From positions 1 through 64,000 of the forward strand of contig DASPTQ010000071.1 of the NCBI GenBank assembly GCA_035623335.1: a DNA stretch of 64,000 bases. The letters are read 5' to 3'. Below the pieces are notes generated by a model. It was not told where the DNA came from. It saw only the letters and a list, made by a program, of their open reading frames with translations, and did not search any database. Source of the DNA: JAFAGX01 sp035623335 (GTDB lineage Bacteria; Acidobacteriota; Terriglobia; Terriglobales; Acidobacteriaceae). Each line of letters opens with the position of its first letter. Within the stretch, counting starts at the first letter, position 1. Shown one piece after another: positions 18,316-24,708 of the stretch. The position numbers and the translations under genes were made by a program.

Positions 18316-19716
18316 CTACGCGGCGCGCTTTCCTTTAGCAGATTTTGCAGGTTTCGGGGGAGGGAGCTTGGCCGCTTGAATCCTGCCGGTCTGAATTGCC
18401 CGTATGAACTCCTCGAAATCTTTCGTATTCTGGTCGGCGTAGGCGACACCAAAGCCGGCGATTGCCTTGTCGAACTTGTCGCTGTTGCCGATGTACCCGG
18501 CGATGGCGTACGGGTCCCCGGTGCGAGCATGTCCCTTCGCCAATAGTTCTCCGCAGACTTGCGCGTATTGCACCAGGCCCTCGCCCTTCAAATCCCCGTC
18601 CTCAATGCCTGCCTTGTGATCGCGCAACTGGCGGACCAGGTAGTCGCGGCCGGCTATGGAAGTCCACCCCAAGAAGATGTCCGACTGCACCTGCATGGAG
18701 CGTTGTCCTAGGGCTACACGTTGACCTTGGTTGGGGAAAACCTCGGCCTTAGGCAAGTAGCGGGTGTACGCCGAAAGCCCCTCTTCCTTGATCTGGACGA
18801 AGAGAGGGTCATTTTTTACCGTGCCAAACATGAGGACGATATAGTCACGCACTCCAATGCTGCCGGTCCCCACCACACGAAAAGCGACGTCCTCGACCCG
18901 ATAACGCGTGAACCAGTGTTGTCGTTCCGGCAATAATGTGTCGATATAGTTGAGCAGGCCGGAAACCACCAGCTTCACCGTCGCGGGGGGTACGTGGAAG
19001 CGCAGCGGTTTGTTGTCCCGAAAGCGCCATTTTCCGTTGCGGTGCTCGGCCAACTGTTCGAGATTGTGGGCCGGCGTGGCACGCTCCGCCTTACGTAGCA
19101 CGTTGTGCACGGGGGAAACATCCAGGTGGCGGAAAACCTGATACCGGGCCAGGTCCACCACGGGCATTTTGGAGAATTGCCGCATGGCCTCGCGATAGCT
19201 CTCTACAAAAGCCAGCGTGGCGATCTTGCATTCCTTCTCGCTGTTGCTGGATTCGCGGCCGGCCAGCACCAGACTGCCAGCCATGCGCTTGACGTCCCAT
19301 TCCCAGGGCCCGCGTAGGCTCTCGTCAAAGTCGTTGATGTCGAAGATCAGCCGTCCGTCTTGCCCTTCAAAAGCCCCCAAATTGTGAACGTGCGCATCGC
19401 CACAAAGCTGTGCATAAATACCGGTGTTCGGGAGAGTCGAGAGATCGCAAGCCATAACCGGGACGGCACCCCGGTAGAACCCGAAGGGTGAAACAGCCAT
19501 CCGTGCGGCCTTGTAGGGGAGGAGATTCTCGAGTCGTCCGCGCTCCGACTCGCGTAGCAACTCCAGGAAAGGTACCTTTCGCTGCGTCCGGTCCCAGTTT
19601 GCCTGGCTCGCTCGGGTGACCTTTTCGCGCAACGACTTTCCATATCGCAGCCGCTCTTCGCGAGCCGGCATCCTGAAGGGAGAGTCAGGCATAAGCAACC
19701 ACAAATGATACCCCAC
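18316..19716 (-). CDS. DUF2252 protein (kinase-like fold)
   Basis: A 466-residue DUF2252 protein. Signature stretches are SPFGFYRGAVPVMACDL, CGDAHVHNLGAF and FDINDFDESLRGPWEWDVKR, with HARTGDPYAIAGYIG near the C-terminus. The fold is distantly related to aminoglycoside phosphotransferases and protein kinases. The HxN and DxND elements suggest a phosphotransfer or nucleotide-binding site, but no substrate is established. The C-terminal tail is lysine- and proline-rich. The reported start is a GTG with AGAGGAA almost touching it. An ATG eight codons later is the alternative. It is unlinked to its neighbours. Confidence 0.85.
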   Translation of the reverse strand: MGYHLWLLMPDSPFRMPAREERLRYGKSLREKVTRASQANWDRTQRKVPFLELLRESERGRLENLLPYKAARMAVSPFGFYRGAVPVMACDLSTLPNTGIYAQLCGDAHVHNLGAFEGQDGRLIFDINDFDESLRGPWEWDVKRMAGSLVLAGRESSNSEKECKIATLAFVESYREAMRQFSKMPVVDLARYQVFRHLDVSPVHNVLRKAERATPAHNLEQLAEHRNGKWRFRDNKPLRFHVPPATVKLVVSGLLNYIDTLLPERQHWFTRYRVEDVAFRVVGTGSIGVRDYIVLMFGTVKNDPLFVQIKEEGLSAYTRYLPKAEVFPNQGQRVALGQRSMQVQSDIFLGWTSIAGRDYLVRQLRDHKAGIEDGDLKGEGLVQYAQVCGELLAKGHARTGDPYAIAGYIGNSDKFDKAIAGFGVAYADQNTKDFEEFIRAIQTGRIQAAKLPPPKPAKSAKGKRAA

Positions 19717-20361
19717 TTCCTCTCTCGTACCGAACGGCAGTGGCCCTGGCAGCGGTTATGGGGTCCCCGGGACTCTCCGTTCGATTGCAGGCGATCCGAA
19801 CTGCGTTGGGCTTCAAGGCACCGATTAGACGGAGTTTCCTGAAACGGGAGTCCTTCAGGTTGCCCTAGCCCCTACCCAAGGACCCCGCCGGAAACCACTG
19901 ATCGACAGAGGTTTACCTCATTTGGTGGGCCTCCGTCGCGGTCACGCACTCGGGTTCCGCGATCGCCTTCGCCTTGGTCTTATCGACCCGGCTCCGTGGC
20001 GATCACCGCTTTTCAACACCCGATCGAGGTGCTTGACCTCGGCTCAAACAAGGGACATCGCATGCCTTGTACGATGTGGCGCATGGATCCATCAGCGAAG
20101 GAGACGAGCGGTGATTGACAACCTGACGAGTGGATGGTTTGATACTTTCACTCGCCCGAGAACCACTCAGAGTATGGATCGCGGCCGGCGGCTGGCAATG
20201 ATCGCGGTCTATTCTTCAGACCGACTCCCGGCAAGACTTCAGGTGCCTAGCTGTCGGTAGCAAGGATGAGAAGGAGTCGAAAAAGTATGCTTCGCACGGG
20301 AACAGCGTACGGTCTATGGCTAATTTCATCTTCCCGAGCTTTTGTCGAAGGAGTGTGATCG
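19717..20361. other. intergenic region between divergent genes
   Basis: About 645 bases. A GTG at 20111 with GAAGGAG upstream opens a 49-codon frame with no recognisable product. I do not call it. No riboswitch-like fold (such as the THF aptamer) is apparent upstream of purU. AAGGAG at 20348-20353 is the purU ribosome site. Confidence 0.4.
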
Positions 20362-21216
20362 GTGGGGCCGACCGCGGTCTTATTGATATCGTGTCCTGAT
20401 CAAAAAGGGTTGGTCGCCGAGGTCTCTTCCTTCATTTACCGGCACGGCGGAAACATCGTACACGCCGAGCAGCACATCGATGTGCCGCAAGGAATCTTCT
20501 TTCACCGGATCGAGTGGGAGCTGAATGGATTCGATCTTTCCCCAGAGGAACTTGAATCATGCTTCGCCCCCGTTGCCGAGCGCTACCGGATGTCCTGGTG
20601 CCTGTCGTTCTCGGAAAACAGGTACCGGGTGGCGATCTTTGTCTCGAAGTACGACCATTGCCTCGTGGACCTGTTATACCGTCATAAAATTGGCGAGCTG
20701 CCTTTACATGTGGTAGCGGTGCTGAGCAATCATCCGGATCTCGAAGTACTGGTGCGCGGGCATGGTGTTCCGTTCTTTGTTTTTCCTATCACAGCCCTCA
20801 CCAAAGACAGTCAAGAAGCTCGTGAGTTGGATTTGCTGCGCGAGCTTCAGGCGGATGTGCTGGTATTGGCGCGATACATGCAGGTGCTGACCTCACGGTT
20901 CGTGCAGGCATATCCGAATCGGATCATCAATATTCACCATTCCTTTCTGCCCGCCTTCATCGGAAAGCAACCATACAACCAGGCGTATGAGCGGGGTGTA
21001 AAGCTCATCGGAGCGACCAGTCATTATGTCACCGACGAACTAGACCAGGGCCCGATTATCGAGCAGGACGTGTGCCGAGTCACGCACCGCGACTCGGTCG
21101 AGGACATGGTTGCCAAAGGGCGAGATTTGGAGCGGCAGGTACTGGGTAGGGCGGTCCGGCTCCATGCCCTCAACCGTGTCCTTCCATACGGCAGAAAGAC
21201 AGTGGTTTTTACTTAA
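20362..21216 (+). CDS. purU: formyltetrahydrofolate deformylase
   Basis: A 284-residue protein with an N-terminal ACT domain (about 1-80, opening LLISCPDQKGLVAEV) and a C-terminal formyltransferase-fold domain with the Asn190/His192 pair in NIHHSFLPAF and Asp228 in DELDQGPII, the catalytic triad of this hydrolase. It releases formate from 10-formyl-THF, balancing one-carbon pools and feeding PurT. The start is a GTG with AAGGAG nine bases upstream. Length and motifs are standard. The gene stands alone, and nothing nearby is linked to folate or purine metabolism. Confidence 0.95.
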   Translation: MGPTAVLLISCPDQKGLVAEVSSFIYRHGGNIVHAEQHIDVPQGIFFHRIEWELNGFDLSPEELESCFAPVAERYRMSWCLSFSENRYRVAIFVSKYDHCLVDLLYRHKIGELPLHVVAVLSNHPDLEVLVRGHGVPFFVFPITALTKDSQEARELDLLRELQADVLVLARYMQVLTSRFVQAYPNRIINIHHSFLPAFIGKQPYNQAYERGVKLIGATSHYVTDELDQGPIIEQDVCRVTHRDSVEDMVAKGRDLERQVLGRAVRLHALNRVLPYGRKTVVFT

Positions 21217-21443
21217 CCGTTGGCTGCGGGAAAACGTGCCATCCGACTGACAGGGAAGGAGTGCAAGGTCGCTCGTGAAGGGTGGTCCTGCGGCCGGGCT
21301 CTTAAACTTGCTGTCGCCCCAGATCATGCAGGGCGATCCCACACTTGTGGGAGTGTCGTGACCGTCTACCTAAGCACAAGTCCGCTCGAAAGAAAAGAGT
21401 CCTTAAGATTCCGCCGTCGAACGTCAGCTTGTTCCAGGCGGTC

Positions 21444-21698
21444 TCAAGCACAATTCAGTTGCAAGCAAGTGCGCAGCGCCCTCAAAGCATAGAGCCCCTT
21501 ATCCACGGCTCTGCCTTCTTCACTGTTGTGGCAAGCTATCCTGAACAATTCTCGGGCGCGCAGCGTCATTGCTCTTTCGGCTTCAGCGATGCGCGATGGC
21601 AGCTTTTGCTTATCCGTCTCAAACAGCGCCGCTAGGTACAGTTGACTCCAGTCGGGAACGCCAGTGGGCGCCGCGGAACAGAGATTACTTCTCGTCAT
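21444..21698 (-). CDS. small helical protein, unknown function
   Basis: An 84-residue frame with a good AAGGAAA ribosome site. The central part DWSQLYLAALFETDKQKL followed by RIAEAERAMTLRARELF is amphipathic helix with alternating charge, the pattern of small cytoplasmic helical proteins that seem common in acidobacterial genomes. I cannot assign a function. It is the last gene of the minus-strand block that begins with the histidine kinase, separated from the DUF892 gene by a strong terminator-like hairpin, so it may have its own promoter or depend on read-through. Confidence 0.6.
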   Translation of the reverse strand: MTRSNLCSAAPTGVPDWSQLYLAALFETDKQKLPSRIAEAERAMTLRARELFRIACHNSEEGRAVDKGLYALRALRTCLQLNCA

Positions 21699-21768
21699 GA
21701 CTTTCCTTCACTAACTTCGGGATTCGCAAGGCGCCGATCGGCTCCGCCTTAATATCCAGTGTCCGAAA

Positions 21769-21803
21769 GCCGGACCGTGCGGAACTCGACCACACGGTCC
21801 GGC
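21769..21803 (-). terminator. strong hairpin after the DUF892 gene
   Basis: GCCGGACCGTG (21769-21779) and CACGGTCCGGC (21793-21803) form a perfect 11-bp stem with a 13-base loop, 28 bases after the minus-strand stop at 21832. On the minus strand it is followed by TTTC, a short T-run, consistent with a rho-independent terminator. Confidence 0.65.
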
Positions 21804-21831
21804 GCAACCGTTGTTGTGTACCGGAAGGCGG

Positions 21832-22347
21832 CTATGCAGCCTGCCTGGCAGCAACTTTTTCAGTGACCTTGGCTGCAGCAATCAACCGAATGAAACGATG
21901 GGTCCGCTCCGCCAGGGCGAGCTTATTGGCGAGGGCACTCTCAAGCAGTACGCCTACGCCGTAGTGGCCTGACAGGTCGGCAGCCGCAATAAGCACCTTG
22001 TATTCAGCGATGCGAAGGTGAATCAGGTGGGTGATCTTGGCCAAGATGAAGAGGTGCCGAGCCGCTGGATTCTGTATTTCGGCGAGTTCCTTGCGGAAGT
22101 CCTCGGCAAACACTTCGTACAGGCGTCCGCTGAGTTTGACCGGCTGCTCGCCAATGAGCTTGAAGCATTGATCAATAGTGCTAAGAATGTTCTGAGCGAT
22201 GAATCCGCGCGCCTCTAGCGCCTCTTTGATATCGGGGTCTTGCACCATGGGGGTGACTTCCTCAAGGATCTTGGTTGTTCGTTCGCTGTTCTGCCGCAAG
22301 TCACTGAGCAGAAGCACGAACATTTCCTTTGGATTCTTGACTGGCAT
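21832..22347 (-). CDS. DUF892 (YciE/YciF) ferritin-like protein
   Basis: A 171-residue four-helix protein opening with NPKEMFVLLLSDLRQNSERT, as in the YciF/YciE family. The helices carry the usual Glu/His positions (for example EARGFIAQN, ITHLIHLRIAEYK), compatible with a ferritin-like di-metal site, though I cannot confirm all ligands. Related proteins are induced by osmotic, envelope or general stress. AAAGGAG precedes the ATG. It lies 57 bases after a 76-residue protein and downstream of response regulators on the same strand, so it is a likely output of that signalling block. Confidence 0.8.
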   Translation of the reverse strand: MPVKNPKEMFVLLLSDLRQNSERTTKILEEVTPMVQDPDIKEALEARGFIAQNILSTIDQCFKLIGEQPVKLSGRLYEVFAEDFRKELAEIQNPAARHLFILAKITHLIHLRIAEYKVLIAAADLSGHYGVGVLLESALANKLALAERTHRFIRLIAAAKVTEKVAARQAA

Positions 22348-22404
22348 GATTATTCTCCTTTTCCTTTTTTGACTTTGTTTCGCTTCCCAAAACCCGGGGT
22401 CTTA

Positions 22405-22635
22405 TCAGTTAGGGCTGCTTAAATGGCCACGCGATTGTGCCTCCGAGCACTCTTCCCAGGCTGGCCCGCCTGCCTCTTCGAGTGGCCCCGCCGAGAACAT
22501 TCGTTGCTGTTCCGGTTCGGCCGTACGATCCAGCTCCAAAAAGAGCATGAGCAGCTTGTTGACATCGGTCTCGCACGCAGCTCTGCGACATAAATCATGC
22601 AATCTCTTCTCGTGTTCTAAAGCCGCTCTGCCCAC
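22405..22635 (-). CDS. small helical protein, unknown function
   Basis: A 76-residue frame starting at a GTG with a perfect AGGAGG seven bases upstream. That site overlaps the end of the preceding response regulator gene, so the two are translationally linked. The core LHDLCRRAACETDVNKLLMLFLELDR is amphipathic helix. The C-terminus is proline/serine/glycine-rich and probably disordered. The function is unknown. Its position between a response regulator and a ferritin-like protein suggests a role in the same response. Confidence 0.65.
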   Translation of the reverse strand: MGRAALEHEKRLHDLCRRAACETDVNKLLMLFLELDRTAEPEQQRMFSAGPLEEAGGPAWEECSEAQSRGHLSSPN

Positions 22636-22647
22636 TTTCGCAGCCTC

Positions 22648-23292
22648 CTAAGCAGCAATCATATGGTTTCGGACCGCATACTTGACCAGATCAGCATTAG
22701 TTCTGGCTCCTAGGGCCTCCATGATCCGGTACTTGTGAAAGGCGACTGTCCGGGTCTTCATATTCAGGATGCTGCCGACTTCCTTCATCAGCTTCCCTTC
22801 GGCTAGCAATTGCAAAACCTCGCGCTGCCGGTCGGTGAGCCGTTCTTCTTCTTCCACCGGCATCTTCGATTGCCGGCACAAGAAGTCGACAGTCTCCTTG
22901 GAAAGGCGCGAGGACACGTACGCCATGCCCCGCAGCACTCTGCGAACCGCGGTTACCAGTTCGTCCGTCGTGCAGGTCTTCAACAAATAACCCGAGGCTC
23001 CGCGACGGAACGCCTCCGCTGCCACCTCAGGATCGGGGTTCATCGTCAAGTAAATGAGCTTGACCGCAGGTAGCATCTCTTTCACTTGCTGGCCAGCATC
23101 CAAACCATTCAGCATCGGCATCGCAATATCGACTACGATCACGTCGGGCTTTAGTTCGAGAGCACCGCGGACCAAGGCGTGACCGTCCGACACCGTACCC
23201 ACGACGTCAAACTCCGTCTGCAGCAGCTTTTTGCACAAGTCGGCAACCAGAACGTGATCATCGGCGATCAAAATGCGGGAACGACTGGTCAT
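22648..23292 (-). CDS. NarL/FixJ-type response regulator
   Basis: A 214-residue regulator with a receiver domain (acidic pair Asp11-Asp12, phospho-acceptor Asp55 in VVDIAMPML, Lys105 in GYLLKT) and a C-terminal LuxR-type helix-turn-helix (LTDRQREVLQLLAEGKLMKEVGSILN spread over about 152-178). All phosphorylation residues are present. The receiver closely resembles that of the other regulator in this block, pointing to duplication. It has a separate upstream region of about 190 bases that contains a 16-base dyad, so it may be transcribed independently of the upstream kinase as well as from it. Confidence 0.93.
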   Translation of the reverse strand: MTSRSRILIADDHVLVADLCKKLLQTEFDVVGTVSDGHALVRGALELKPDVIVVDIAMPMLNGLDAGQQVKEMLPAVKLIYLTMNPDPEVAAEAFRRGASGYLLKTCTTDELVTAVRRVLRGMAYVSSRLSKETVDFLCRQSKMPVEEEERLTDRQREVLQLLAEGKLMKEVGSILNMKTRTVAFHKYRIMEALGARTNADLVKYAVRNHMIAA

Positions 23293-23343
23293 AGGCAGAA
23301 TCCTCGGGACCCCACTTTTCTAGAGCAGCCAGCGGCGTGCCGC

Positions 23344-23362
23344 CAACTAGGAAAACTCCTAG
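23344..23362. promoter_or_regulatory. dyad CTAGGA-N4-TCCTAG and shared 14-mer upstream of a response regulator
   Basis: CTAGGAAAACTCCTAG (23347-23362) is an inverted repeat with 6-bp arms. The 14-mer CAACTAGGAAAACT (23344-23357) occurs again, identically, at 23986-23999 upstream of the receiver-only gene. It is 52 bases before the regulator start on the minus strand. A NarL-type dimer site or other shared operator is the likely explanation. Confidence 0.55.
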
Positions 23363-23486
23363 GTCGCGGTGACTGGCCTGAGTAAATCTCCTTGGATGGA
23401 AAAAGTCGCACCTAATTCTTCAGGAAGTGCGGGGTGATGGCGTCGGCCCAGGATCGGCGACCGGTGAGGTCCGTTTACGACTACCC

Positions 23487-23954
23487 TCAGAGTGGAATCG
23501 AAGGGGAAATGAAGCGGTGGCCCGACAGTACCTTACTGATGGCGGGAACAAGATCGGTGCCCAAGTGCGATTTCGCGACATAGCCAAGCGCTCCTTCGGC
23601 AAAGCACGCGTGGAGAAACGCAGGCTGTTTATGCACTGTCAAGAACACAAACTTTGAGGTCGATCCCGCCTCGCGGAGCTCATGGGCGGCCTCGATCCCG
23701 GTAAGTATGGGCATGGTTATGTCCGATATAATAATGTCCGGTTGCAGGCGTAGGGCTTCGTGGACTAGGTCCCTGCCGTTGTTCGCCGTCCCAACCACGT
23801 GGAAGTTCCGCAAGAGCGATCGCACCCGTTCGAGCACCATGCTGTGGTCGTCCGCCAGGAGAATCGTGGGCGGTTTCAGCGGCGAGTGTTCTTCGCCATG
23901 CAGAGAAGCGTCGATGTTCTGCTTGTCGATAATCACTGACCGCGCCCCGAGCAT
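23487..23954 (-). CDS. receiver-only response regulator
   Basis: A single receiver domain with Asp-Asp in LLADDHSM, the phospho-acceptor Asp in IISDITMPIL and the conserved Lys in GYVAKS. Translation stops right after the receiver (SPSIPL), and the sequence beyond it in any frame does not encode a helix-turn-helix, so this is a stand-alone receiver and not a simple frameshift. I place the start at the ATG 23954. The open frame continues to a GTG at 24017, and neither start has well-spaced ribosome site. It may be a phosphate sink or intermediate in a relay with the kinase and two full regulators around it. Confidence 0.75.
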   Translation of the reverse strand: MLGARSVIIDKQNIDASLHGEEHSPLKPPTILLADDHSMVLERVRSLLRNFHVVGTANNGRDLVHEALRLQPDIIISDITMPILTGIEAAHELREAGSTSKFVFLTVHKQPAFLHACFAEGALGYVAKSHLGTDLVPAISKVLSGHRFISPSIPL

Positions 23955-23985
23955 TCCTTGATGTTCAACAGTTTGCCGGTTCCCG

Positions 23986-23999
23986 CAACTAGGAAAACT
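23986..23999. promoter_or_regulatory. second copy of the 14-bp element CAACTAGGAAAACT
   Basis: It is identical over 14 bases to the element at 23344-23357, in the same orientation relative to the gene it precedes (32 bases before the ATG at 23954). The second arm of the dyad is not conserved here, so this may be a half-site. Confidence 0.45.
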
Positions 24000-24020
24000 G
24001 ATGGGCCCGCATCGCACCAG

Positions 24021-24674
24021 CTAAGAGGAAATCAGGTGGTGCTTGAGAGCGAACAAAACCAACTCCGCGTTGTTCTTCAGGTTGAACGATTCCATGATGT
24101 GATACTTGTGGAACATGACGGTTTTCTCACTGACCCTCAGAATATCGGCTACTTCTTTCATGGGACGACCTTCGGCAAGTAACTGAAGCACCTCCTGCTG
24201 GCGAGGGGTAAGCTCTTTGGAGAATTGCCGGGCACGGGCCTCGCGAACGGCCCAGTTTTCGGCTCGCAGTTTGGGCGTCACGTAGGCCCTATCCTGAAGC
24301 ACTTCCGAGACTGCTTTCAGCAACTCCGAGGCGGCGGCATGCTTCAGGACGTATCCCACCTTTCCCAAATTGAGGGCGGCGGCAGCAAGGTTGGGGTCAT
24401 CCTTCATCGTCAGGAAAACAAGTTTCACGTTGGGCAGCAACGATTTCAGTCGCTCCGCGGCGTCTAAGCCGTTGAGCAGAGGCATGCCGATATCCAGAAC
24501 GATGATGTCCGGTTTTAGCCTGGGGGCCTGGGCCAGCAATTCTCGGCCGTCGGGAACGATTCCAATCACATCGTATTTCTTTTCAAGCAGAGAGCGAAGT
24601 CCCTCGGCCACGATACTGTGATCGTCGGCGATGAGGACCCGGAGACGAGTCGTAGATTGGTCGAATTCCGGCAT
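24021..24674 (-). CDS. NarL/FixJ-type response regulator paired with histidine kinase
   Basis: A 217-residue regulator with a receiver domain (Asp17-Asp18, acceptor Asp61 in IIVLDIGMPLL, Lys in GYVLKH) and a C-terminal LuxR-type helix-turn-helix (LTPRQQEVLQLLAEGRPMKEVADIL). It lies 34 bases after the kinase stop on the same strand and is the obvious cognate partner. The DNA-binding domain is nearly the same as in the regulator at 22648-23292, so the two may compete for the same sites. The C-terminal recognition helix (KTVMFHKYHIMESF) is also shared in pattern. Confidence 0.94.
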   Translation of the reverse strand: MPEFDQSTTRLRVLIADDHSIVAEGLRSLLEKKYDVIGIVPDGRELLAQAPRLKPDIIVLDIGMPLLNGLDAAERLKSLLPNVKLVFLTMKDDPNLAAAALNLGKVGYVLKHAAASELLKAVSEVLQDRAYVTPKLRAENWAVREARARQFSKELTPRQQEVLQLLAEGRPMKEVADILRVSEKTVMFHKYHIMESFNLKNNAELVLFALKHHLISS

Positions 24675-24708
24675 AGCCTTTCATCGGAGGGGTCGGAGCA
24701 CCCTCCCC

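Noticed and set aside
20111..20260. 49-codon GTG frame upstream of purU with GAAGGAG
   Set aside because: No protein-like composition or family match. Not called without translation evidence.
20261..20361. possible tetrahydrofolate riboswitch before purU
   Set aside because: No consistent stem-loop or aptamer-like conserved core could be found by eye, and the family is mainly known from Firmicutes.
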